The position numbers and the translations under genes were made by a program. 6,471 nt of DNA from Calditrichia bacterium. Lineage in GTDB: Bacteria; Calditrichota; Calditrichia; RBG-13-44-9; J042. The stretch is from assembly GCA_030430345.1 (NCBI GenBank), contig JAUIFT010000165.1:1-6471 (forward strand). Direction: 5' to 3'. How positions within the stretch are numbered: position 1 is the first letter of the stretch; each line of letters starts with the position of its first letter. Below the pieces are notes generated by a model. It saw only the letters and a list, made by a program, of their open reading frames with translations. It ran no database searches and was not told the DNA's origin. Below, one piece after another: positions 1 through 5,448 of this stretch.

Positions 1-191
1 TGATCAAGAATGCCCTCTACCGAGAAATCTTTTACCTGCGCACCAAACTTTGTGCTGTGCAGGGAGACATCAAAACCTTCAATATTGTCGACACCGTTAC
101 GCCCTTCCAGTAAACCTTCCCAGAATTCTTTAACGCTGTTACCGATGGCGGTTATAGCGCCCATACCGGTAACTACAACTCGTCTTTGCAT
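1..191 (-). CDS. fabF: 3-oxoacyl-[acyl-carrier-protein] synthase II, N-terminal fragment (cut by window edge)
   Basis: Only the first 63 codons are in the window, and the gene continues past the left edge. The translation opens MQRRVVVTGMGAITAIGN and continues through FWEGLLEGRNGV, which is the N-terminus of the FabF/FabB type of beta-ketoacyl-ACP synthase. Such enzymes condense malonyl-ACP with a growing acyl-ACP in the cytoplasmic elongation cycle. The catalytic Cys-His-His residues lie outside the window and cannot be checked. Residue 15 is Ala where many homologues have Pro (TPIGN), a small variation. The ATG at 189-191 is preceded by AAGGA with a 7-base spacing, which supports this start. 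It follows acpP, the usual order, but is separated by a hairpin and a possible promoter of its own. FabF rather than FabB is inferred from the position next to acpP. Confidence 0.93.
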   Translation of the reverse strand, partial: MQRRVVVTGMGAITAIGNSVKEFWEGLLEGRNGVDNIEGFDVSLHSTKFGAQVKDFSVEGILD

Positions 192-224
192 AACAAATTC
201 CTTAATTTTTTACCAATATCCTTT

Positions 225-254
225 GATATATCGCGGAAAACACACTTATCTCAA
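225..254 (-). promoter_or_regulatory. candidate fabF promoter
   Basis: On the minus strand TTGAGA (positions 254-249, five of six matches to TTGACA) is followed after 18 bases by TATATC (230-225, four of six matches to TATAAT). Transcription would start near 218, giving a leader of about 27 bases that still contains the fabF Shine-Dalgarno site. The -35 box overlaps the end of the U-tract of the upstream hairpin, so this promoter would restart transcription just after the terminator. The match is moderate and the region is AT-rich, so this is a candidate only. Confidence 0.35.
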
Positions 255-289
255 AAAGCACTTTACCGAATCATATGACTCGGTAAAGT
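253..289 (-). terminator. intrinsic terminator or attenuator between acpP and fabF
   Basis: Positions 260-269 (ACTTTACCGA) and 280-289 (TCGGTAAAGT) form a perfect 10-bp inverted repeat with a 10-base loop. On the minus strand the stem is followed, after two bases, by five T residues (257-253). The stem has four G/C pairs, so it is of moderate strength. The loop contains the palindrome TCATATGA. On the plus strand the stem is also followed by a T-run (289-293), so the element could work both ways, although no rightward gene reads into it here. Placed after the acpP stop, it would make much of the transcript end after acpP and limit read-through into fabF. Confidence 0.7.
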
Positions 290-324
290 TTTTAAAGCGA
301 TACATGTCCGGGATAATTTCCGGT

Positions 325-573
325 TTAGTCGGCATCTTTCATTACTTTGCTCAGATACTCCATAGCCTTAACAATATTCGTAATCTCCTGAGCGTCTTCA
401 TCGGGAATCTCTACGGAGAATTCTTCTTCGAAAGCCATTACCAATTCAACTGTGTCGAGAGAATCTGCGCCGAGATCATCAATAAAATGGGCCTCATCGC
501 TAATTTTATCTTCTGCTACGCCCAACTTGTCGACGATAATTTCTTTTACTTTCTGCTTTAATTCTGCTGACAT
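325..573 (-). CDS. acpP: acyl carrier protein
   Basis: This 82-residue acidic protein carries the growing acyl chain as a thioester on a 4'-phosphopantetheine arm. The attachment site is Ser38 within [10 protein letters not shown], the classic DSL motif at the start of helix II, and the following acidic helix ([11 protein letters not shown]) is the surface recognised by the Fab enzymes and by PlsX. The length is normal for a bacterial ACP (about 75-85 residues). The ATG at 571-573 follows a strong AGGAGG with four bases between, which fits a highly expressed protein. It lies between fabG and fabF, with a promoter candidate upstream and a hairpin downstream, so it is probably produced in part as its own short transcript. 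A holo-ACP synthase to load the arm is not in this window. Confidence 0.98.
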   Translation of the reverse strand: MSAELKQKVKEIIVDKLGVAEDKISDEAHFIDDLGADSLDTVELVMAFEEEFSVEIPDEDAQEITNIVKAMEYLSKVMKDAD

Positions 574-596
574 AATTCCTCCTACTTACTTTAGGT

Positions 597-644
597 ATTA
601 AATTAAAAGAGCCTCAAATTTAATGATTGCGAATTAAATTAAAA
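597..644 (-). repeat. 12-bp direct repeat with an internal inverted copy in the acpP leader
   Basis: ATTAAATTAAAA occurs exactly at 597-608 and again at 633-644, 36 bases apart start to start. An inverted 8-base copy, AATTTAAT, lies between them at 617-624 and pairs perfectly with 633-640 across an 8-base spacer. The block falls between the predicted acpP transcription start and the acpP Shine-Dalgarno site. It could be a regulator binding site or a leader structure, but in such AT-rich sequence repeats of this length may arise by chance. It does not resemble the FapR or FabT operators that I know. Confidence 0.4.
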
Positions 645-662
645 CAATTTTTAAAAATAATT

Positions 663-698
663 CAATTTTTTCTTACATAAACGCTTTAATTCTGTCAA
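663..698 (-). promoter_or_regulatory. candidate acpP promoter
   Basis: On the minus strand a perfect -35 box TTGACA (698-693) is followed after 17 bases by TAAGAA (675-670), which matches three of six positions of TATAAT, including the first two bases. The start point would be near 663, giving a leader of roughly 90 bases before the acpP ATG. It lies just downstream of the fabG stop in a 148-base gap, much larger than the other gaps in the cluster, which itself suggests a separate transcription start for acpP. The exact -35 is strong evidence and the -10 is weak. Confidence 0.45.
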
Positions 699-721
699 GT
701 ATTAGTCTATTAATAAAAGGC

Positions 722-1465
722 TTAGATCATTACCATTCCACCATCAACATTGATGGTCTGCCCGGTAATATAATCTGCTGCATCGCTGGCCAGGAAGGTT
801 GTAACACGGGCAATATCGGAAACACTCCCAAGGCGATTCAATGGAATTTGCGTCAACAAACCTTCGCGGGTTTTCTCATCCAATACGTCAGTCATATCCG
901 TTTCGATGAATCCCGGTGCGATGGCGTTACAGGTAATACCACGGGTTGCCAGTTCTTTCGCAACGGATTTTGTCAATCCGATAATGCCAGCTTTTGATGC
1001 GCTGTAGTTTACCTGACCGGCATTGCCGATCTGCCCAACCACGGAAGTGATATTAATAATCTTGCCACCCCGTTGTTTCATCATCAGGCGGGTAATACTT
1101 TTAACGCAATTGAAAGTCCCTTTGAGATTAATATCTACGACGGTATTCCAGTCTTCCTCTTTCATTCGCATGATCAGGTTATCACGGGTAATACCGGCGT
1201 TATTCACCAGAACGTCGATACGGCCATATATTTCGGCGGTTTTATCAATCAATGCCTGGGCATCTTCCATTTTGGAAACATCCGCGATAACAGCGCTGGC
1301 TTCTCCACCGGCGGCGCGAATTTCTTCACAGACTTCATTTGCCCGTTCTTCATTTCTTCCGGAAACAACCACTTTTGCCCCACAGCGGCCAAACTCCAGG
1401 GCTATTTCTTTTCCGATTCCTTTCGTAGAACCGGTAACGATTACGATTTTATCCTTCAGATTCAT
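722..1465 (-). CDS. fabG: 3-oxoacyl-[acyl-carrier-protein] reductase
   Basis: This is an NADPH-dependent short-chain dehydrogenase that reduces 3-ketoacyl-ACP to 3-hydroxyacyl-ACP in fatty-acid elongation. The 247-residue protein has the Rossmann cofactor motif TGSTKGIG at 11-18, NNAG at 88-91, and the full catalytic set Asn113, Ser141, Tyr154 and Lys158 (YSASK). The C-terminal stretch ITGQTINVDGG is typical of FabG. Length matches the family (about 245). The ATG at 1463-1465 overlaps the fabD stop by one base (TAATG), with GGAG eight bases upstream, so the two are probably translationally coupled. Many short-chain dehydrogenases look alike, but the sequence NNAGITRDNLIMRMKEEDW and the position between fabD and acpP make FabG secure. 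Confidence 0.97.
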   Translation of the reverse strand: MNLKDKIVIVTGSTKGIGKEIALEFGRCGAKVVVSGRNEERANEVCEEIRAAGGEASAVIADVSKMEDAQALIDKTAEIYGRIDVLVNNAGITRDNLIMRMKEEDWNTVVDINLKGTFNCVKSITRLMMKQRGGKIINITSVVGQIGNAGQVNYSASKAGIIGLTKSVAKELATRGITCNAIAPGFIETDMTDVLDEKTREGLLTQIPLNRLGSVSDIARVTTFLASDAADYITGQTINVDGGMVMI

Positions 1466-2388
1466 TATTTATTCTCCATCTGTAGATCATCTGTTTTTCC
1501 GACTACCGTACAGGCATATTGGCGATCGGTTCGCTTCAGCAGTCCCTGTAATACTTTGCCGGGACCAACTTCATAAAAGTTTTCACAGCCATCGGCGATC
1601 ATATTGCGCAAAATTTCTTCCCAGCGCACCGGGGCCATCAGCTGTTGTTGCAGCAGTTCACGGATTTCAGCCGGGTCACTTACCGGCTGTGCTTTCACAT
1701 TACTGTAAACGGGAACCTCCGCGGTGCGAATCTCCACTTCGTTTAACGCGTCCACCAATCCGGTCAGGGCGTCTCCCATAAGCGGAGAATGAAACGCACC
1801 GCTAACCGGCAGTTCCTTCACCATCCGCGCGCCGTTTTCCTTGGCCAGCTCCATCGCCCGGTGAACGCCTTCGATGCTGCCGGAAATGACAATTTGTCCC
1901 GGGCAGTTGAAGTTCGCCGGTTGTACGATACCGGCAGATGCCGCCTCTTTACATACTGCTTCAATATCCTCCGTCGCCATCCCCAGGACTGCAGCCATGG
2001 TGCCGGGATTTTTTTCACCCGCCGTCTGCATTAATGCACCGCGGATTTTTACCAGCTTTACACCATCTTCCAGGCTAAGTGCGCCGGCACTTACCAGTGC
2101 GGAATATTCGCCTAAGCTATGGCCGGCTGTAGCATCGGGACGAAGACCTCTTTCTTTTAGCAGCGCATCTACAGCCACGCTATGGGTAAAAATCGCCGGT
2201 TGCGTATACTGGGTTTGCATCAAGGTTTCCATCGGCCCCTGAAAACAAATCTCTTTTAATGCGAATCCCAGGATGTCTTCACTTCGGTCAAATATTTCTT
2301 TTACTTTCGGATAGGCTTCGTAAATATCCTGCCCCATTCCGACATATTGCGACCCCTGTCCGGGAAATAAAAATGCGGTCTTTCCCAT
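1465..2388 (-). CDS. fabD: malonyl-CoA:ACP transacylase
   Basis: It transfers malonyl from CoA to the phosphopantetheine arm of AcpP, supplying the extender unit for FabH and FabF. The protein is 307 residues from the chosen start, a normal length. It shows PGQGSQ at 9-14 (Gln11 of the oxyanion hole), the nucleophile Ser91 in GHSLGEYSA, Arg116 which binds the malonyl carboxylate, His200 in GAFHSPLM, and a C-terminal QLMAPVRW with Gln249. The ATG at 2386-2388 is preferred because GAGGAG lies seven bases upstream and the protein then opens directly with the family's GKTAFLFPGQGSQ. A TTG five codons further upstream would place the ribosome site inside the gene. The stop overlaps the fabG ATG, and a 48-base gap separates it from fabH. 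Confidence 0.97.
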   Translation of the reverse strand: MGKTAFLFPGQGSQYVGMGQDIYEAYPKVKEIFDRSEDILGFALKEICFQGPMETLMQTQYTQPAIFTHSVAVDALLKERGLRPDATAGHSLGEYSALVSAGALSLEDGVKLVKIRGALMQTAGEKNPGTMAAVLGMATEDIEAVCKEAASAGIVQPANFNCPGQIVISGSIEGVHRAMELAKENGARMVKELPVSGAFHSPLMGDALTGLVDALNEVEIRTAEVPVYSNVKAQPVSDPAEIRELLQQQLMAPVRWEEILRNMIADGCENFYEVGPGKVLQGLLKRTDRQYACTVVGKTDDLQMENK

Positions 2389-2436
2389 CAAGCATCTCCT
2401 CAATTATTTATTCTGTCATTCAATCTTAATTTCAGA

Positions 2437-3444
2437 TTATATCGCCCATCTTAACAACAGGCTTCCCCAGGTAAAACCGGCACCGAAGGCAGCCATCACA
2501 ACGATATCATCTTTTTGCAGTTTGTTGCTATGGACAATCTCAGATAGCGCCAGTGGAATTGTTGCCGCGGTTGTATTACCGTAACGGTCGATATTGATCA
2601 CTACCTGCTCGGGGTTGAGCTTCATCCGCCGGGCGGCGGCATCGATAATGCGAAGGTTGGCTTGATGCGGGATAAAAAACTTAACGTCATCGCCAGTCAG
2701 ATTATTCCGTTCGAGGATCTCAGCGGAAACATCCGCCATTCCTTTTACGGCAAATTTGTAAACTGTTTTTCCATCCTGGTAGATATAGTGAAGGCGATCG
2801 TCGATCGTCTGATGAGATGCCGGGTTAAGGCTACCGCCGCCGCGCATGTGAAGGTGGTCCTGGCCGCCACCGTCAGATTTTAAAATCGAATCTATGACAC
2901 CAATGCTGTCGGTGCCGGCACGATCATCTTCCCGTGCTTCCACCATTACTGCCCCGGCAGCATCACCAAAAAGGATGCAGGTGGTACGGTCGGTATAATC
3001 GACAATGGAACTCATCTTATCCGTGCCAACAACCAGCACTTTCTCATATTTGCCGGATTCGATAAACTGGGCAGCGGTAGAAAGCGCGTAGACAAATCCG
3101 CTGCAGGCCCCATTCAAATCGAAGCCCCAGGCATTTTTTGCCCCGAGATCTTCCTGGATCAGGCAGGCGGTGCTGGGAAAAAACATATCCGGTGTTACCG
3201 TTGCAGTGATAATTAACTCGACGCTTTCCGGATCGACATCTGCATGTTCCAATGCCATCCTGGATGCTTGGTGCCCCATATAGGAAGCCCCTGTTTTCCC
3301 TTCAAGCACCCGGCGCTCCTTGATTCCGGTGCGGGAGACGATCCACTCGTCGTTGGTTTCTACCATTTTTTCTAAATCTTTATTGCTGAGCACTTTGGGG
3401 GGTACATAGTGCCCTACGCCTGTAATAACTGCTTTTCTCCCCAT
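2437..3444 (-). CDS. fabH: 3-oxoacyl-[acyl-carrier-protein] synthase III
   Basis: This thiolase-fold enzyme starts fatty-acid synthesis by condensing an acyl-CoA primer, usually acetyl-CoA, with malonyl-ACP. The 335-residue protein carries the complete catalytic triad: Cys114 in NGACSGF, His260 in PHQAN and Asn290 in YGNTTAA. The N-terminal block TNDEWIVSRTGIKERR is typical of FabH, as is the ending AAFGAGFTWGSLLLRW. Whether it prefers straight or branched primers cannot be read from the sequence. The ATG at 3442-3444 has GAGGG five bases upstream and gives a standard N-terminus (AVITGVGHYVPPKVL). This start lies inside plsX, so the two genes overlap by 31 bases in different frames. Confidence 0.98.
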   Translation of the reverse strand: MGRKAVITGVGHYVPPKVLSNKDLEKMVETNDEWIVSRTGIKERRVLEGKTGASYMGHQASRMALEHADVDPESVELIITATVTPDMFFPSTACLIQEDLGAKNAWGFDLNGACSGFVYALSTAAQFIESGKYEKVLVVGTDKMSSIVDYTDRTTCILFGDAAGAVMVEAREDDRAGTDSIGVIDSILKSDGGGQDHLHMRGGGSLNPASHQTIDDRLHYIYQDGKTVYKFAVKGMADVSAEILERNNLTGDDVKFFIPHQANLRIIDAAARRMKLNPEQVVINIDRYGNTTAATIPLALSEIVHSNKLQKDDIVVMAAFGAGFTWGSLLLRWAI

Positions 3445-4448
3445 GTCAGCCCTCTTGTTCTTAGTTCATCTTCAATATGTTTATTAACCTGCTTCTCGCC
3501 CATAATTCTTGCCACGTGAACTGCATTTTTTAATGCTTTTGCCGTTGAACTGCCATGGCAAATAATTGAAATACCATCAATACCAAGCAATGGCACACCG
3601 CCGTATTCTTCATAATCATAACTGCGTTTCAAGGCTTTAAAAGCCGGCCGCATAAAAAAGGCGCCTGCCATTGAGAGCAGGTTTTTCTTAATTCTTATTT
3701 TCAGACTTCGGCTAAAAACGCCAACGATACTCTCGGCAAACTTTAGCAGCACGTTTCCGGTAAATCCGTCCGTGACAATAACATCCGCTTTGCCATTCAA
3801 CACATCCCGTCCTTCAACGTTGCCAATAAAACTGGGCAGATGCTTTTCCATCAACTCATGCGTTGCTAACGTCAGTTCATTTCCCTTTTTCTTTTCTTCA
3901 CCAATGTTCAGCAAACCGATTTTCGGAGAAGGAATCTCGGTAAAATATTCCATAAAAATACCTCCCATCAAACCAAATTGCAGGAGGTTAATCGGTTTAC
4001 AATCGGCATTCGCGCCGACATCAATCAGTAAAGCAACCCCTTCTTCCCATGGCAGGAAAGCCCCCAGGGCCGGGCGTTGAACGCCTTTAACTCTACCAAG
4101 GATAAAGAGGCTGGCAGCCATTTGCGCACCGGTGCTGCCGGCACTAACAAATGCATCGGCTTTACCATCGCGAATCATGCGGACGCCTTTTACCATCGAG
4201 GAGTCTTTTTTACGACGCACAGCAGCAGCGGGCTGTTCATCCATTCCGATGACTTCCGAAGCATGAACAACTTTTATATTTTGGGGAGGCATATACCGGT
4301 GACGGGCAAGTTCTTCTTCAATTGCAGCTTTATCACCGACCAGAATGATCTGGTCCTTGCCCCGGGTTTCTCTATCATACAAAACCGCCCCTTGAACAGG
4401 GGCGTGCGGAGCAAAGTCACCACCCATAGCATCAACAACTATGCGCAC
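3414..4448 (-). CDS. plsX: phosphate acyltransferase
   Basis: PlsX converts acyl-ACP and phosphate into acyl-phosphate, the acyl donor for PlsY in the first step of phospholipid synthesis. It is a peripheral membrane enzyme linking the Fab cycle to membrane lipids. The 344-residue product matches the family in length and in ordered motifs: DAMGGD at 6-11, SAGSTGA at 102-108, DVGAN at 143-147, NIGEE at 181-185 with KGN at 188-190, DGFTGN at 227-232 and YGGVPLLGI at 282-290. The start is GTG (4446-4448), supported by TAGGAG five bases upstream; no ATG would give the full N-terminal motif. It follows rpmF by 22 bases, and its last codons overlap fabH. PlsY is not in the window. Confidence 0.97.
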   Translation of the reverse strand: MRIVVDAMGGDFAPHAPVQGAVLYDRETRGKDQIILVGDKAAIEEELARHRYMPPQNIKVVHASEVIGMDEQPAAAVRRKKDSSMVKGVRMIRDGKADAFVSAGSTGAQMAASLFILGRVKGVQRPALGAFLPWEEGVALLIDVGANADCKPINLLQFGLMGGIFMEYFTEIPSPKIGLLNIGEEKKKGNELTLATHELMEKHLPSFIGNVEGRDVLNGKADVIVTDGFTGNVLLKFAESIVGVFSRSLKIRIKKNLLSMAGAFFMRPAFKALKRSYDYEEYGGVPLLGIDGISIICHGSSTAKALKNAVHVARIMGEKQVNKHIEDELRTRGLTWGEKQLLQA

Positions 4449-4470
4449 AAAAACTCCTAACGGCTAAGGA

Positions 4471-4656
4471 TTATTCTTCGCCTTCGAAAACTTTCTGGCC
4501 TTTGTAATATCCGCATTTCGGGCAGGCATGGTGGGGTAATTTTTTTTCACCACAATTGGTGCAATCAGATAAACTCGGTGGGTTGATACTGTTCATCCAG
4601 TGTGCACGACGCATATCGCGCTTGGATCTGGATACTTTTCTTTTAGGATTGGCCAT
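4471..4656 (-). CDS. rpmF: 50S ribosomal protein L32
   Basis: A 61-residue basic protein of the large ribosomal subunit. It opens with the family signature MANPKRKVSRSKRDMRRAHW and carries four cysteines, Cys32, Cys35, Cys45 and Cys48, spaced as two CxxC pairs that form a zinc ribbon. It is therefore the zinc-binding (C+) form of L32, not the cysteine-free form that some bacteria make under zinc shortage. The ATG is preceded by GGGAG at seven bases. The order DUF177 gene, rpmF, plsX is conserved in many bacteria and ties ribosome production to lipid synthesis at the transcript level. Confidence 0.98.
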   Translation of the reverse strand: MANPKRKVSRSKRDMRRAHWMNSINPPSLSDCTNCGEKKLPHHACPKCGYYKGQKVFEGEE

Positions 4657-4710
4657 GACAGGTCTCCCGTTATTTTCTATCTCTGTACTTTAGTGAACGT
4701 TAGCAATACT

Positions 4711-4740
4711 TTGGTCTTTTTATTTTTCTGCTCAGACCAA
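4711..4740 (-). repeat. 7-bp inverted repeat ahead of rpmF
   Basis: TTGGTCT at 4711-4717 and AGACCAA at 4734-4740 are perfect inverted copies separated by 16 bases. The element sits in the 92-base gap between the DUF177 gene and rpmF. No T-run follows it on the minus strand, so it does not look like a terminator. An RNA-processing stem, a protein-binding site or chance are all possible. No convincing -35/-10 pair was found in this gap. Confidence 0.35.
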
Positions 4741-4748
4741 CAATATAC

Positions 4749-5246
4749 TTATTTTATTAATGATTTCAATTTTTCCCAACGTGGATCGATCGGTTTTTCG
4801 CCACATTGACATTTTTCTTTATTTAAATCGACACCGCAGCCGGAACATAGCCCTTTGCAATCATTTCTGCAAATATTTTTGATCGGTAAAATCAGTAACA
4901 ATTGCTCAACAATATCGTTATTGAGATCGACCTCCACGGTCTCTTTGTCCACATGAACGACATCGTCTTCGTTCGTTTCCAGTCGGTCCGGGCCGATGTG
5001 AAAGAGCAGGTTTTTCTGCGTATCTACCGGCGCTTCAAATGCTTTCAGACATCTGTCACATTGATAGGAAGCGGTTGATTTTATCTCTATCCGGCACTGT
5101 ATATTCTGGCTAAACTTGTTTAATTCGACCGCAATTTGCAGCGGCGTGCGGTAGATATCCTGTTTCTTAAAATTAAGGGATTCAGTGTTTATTGTATCTT
5201 CAAAACGGTGAATCCCATCGGTTAAGTGCAAAATTGGTATTTTCAT
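4749..5246 (-). CDS. DUF177 / YceD-family protein
   Basis: A 165-residue protein of the DUF177 (YceD) family, which is almost always encoded directly upstream of rpmF. Homologues have been linked to 23S rRNA accumulation and large-subunit assembly, but the molecular role is not settled. The sequence shows a CDRC pair (Cys63, Cys66) in the middle. After VDLNNDIVEQLLLILPIK it has a cysteine-rich tail with Cys126, Cys130, Cys134, Cys137, Cys146 and Cys148 (pattern CRNDCKGLCSGCG then CQC), probably binding metal. It ends IDPRWEKLKSL, the usual family ending. The ATG gives the expected N-terminus. GGGG lies six bases upstream, a weaker ribosome site than those of its neighbours. It is the first gene of the leftward cluster and faces the divergent Lon-like gene. 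Confidence 0.93.
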   Translation of the reverse strand: MKIPILHLTDGIHRFEDTINTESLNFKKQDIYRTPLQIAVELNKFSQNIQCRIEIKSTASYQCDRCLKAFEAPVDTQKNLLFHIGPDRLETNEDDVVHVDKETVEVDLNNDIVEQLLLILPIKNICRNDCKGLCSGCGVDLNKEKCQCGEKPIDPRWEKLKSLIK

Positions 5247-5250
5247 AACA

Positions 5251-5286
5251 GACCCCGAATTTAATTCTAAGGGCTAATCTTGTCAA
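5251..5286 (-). promoter_or_regulatory. candidate proximal promoter of the fab cluster
   Basis: On the minus strand a perfect TTGACA (5286-5281) is followed after 17 bases by TAAATT (5263-5258, four of six matches to TATAAT). The start would fall near 5251, only about five bases before the ATG of the DUF177 gene. That would remove the GGGG ribosome site and make the message nearly leaderless. The boxes are good but the geometry is odd, so this may not be the main start. Confidence 0.4.
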
Positions 5287-5327
5287 GGTCTTTATGATTT
5301 CCAATAGTTTTATTTTCCTGCGAACAA

Positions 5328-5333
5328 ATTATA
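5328..5333 (-). promoter_or_regulatory. candidate upstream -10 box for the fab cluster
   Basis: An exact TATAAT on the minus strand, with no good -35 at 16-18 bases (the best is a weak TTTCAA at 15). A start near 5321 would give a leader of about 75 bases that keeps the ribosome site of the DUF177 gene. It is an alternative or addition to the proximal promoter. Confidence 0.3.
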
Positions 5334-5344
5334 TTTGGCTTGAG

Positions 5345-5358
5345 ATAATTGAAATTAT
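5345..5358. promoter_or_regulatory. small palindrome in the divergent promoter region
   Basis: ATAATT (5345-5350), two bases, then AATTAT (5353-5358) make a perfect 6+2+6 inverted repeat. It covers the -35 zone for the minus-strand TATAAT at 5328-5333 and lies next to TTGAGA (5340-5345), a possible rightward -35. It is therefore well placed to be an operator for both directions. It is short and made only of A and T apart from its centre, so chance is a real alternative. The rest of the 202-base gap shows no gene. Confidence 0.25.
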
Positions 5359-5448
5359 AGATTTTATTTCTGCAGATGCGATTCAAATTTTTCAGGCAAA
5401 TTCTTAATAAGACTTCGAATCTCCGACGATCATAGAAAGGTGCCGATT

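Noticed and set aside
10..561. Rightward open frame of 183 codons across fabF, the gap and acpP
   Set aside because: It is antisense to two certain genes and crosses their intergenic hairpin; the translation has no family resemblance.
1023..1781. Long rightward open frame of 252 codons opposite fabG and fabD
   Set aside because: It lies antisense to two genes with complete catalytic motifs, has low-complexity Ser/Pro/Ile-rich content and no recognisable domain.
2389..2403. Upstream TTG start for fabD adding five residues
   Set aside because: It would place the GAGGAG ribosome site inside the gene; the ATG at 2386-2388 has proper spacing and gives the family N-terminus.
5264..5269. TAGAAT (minus strand) as the -10 box of the cluster promoter
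   Set aside because: It matches five of six positions, but only 11 bases separate it from TTGACA and no other -35 lies at the right distance.
5340..5410. Rightward promoter for the Lon-like gene (TTGAGA at 5340-5345, or TTCAAA at 5382-5387 with TAATAA at 5405-5410)
   Set aside because: The -10 boxes match only three or four of six bases and the region is AT-rich, so no single pair could be chosen.
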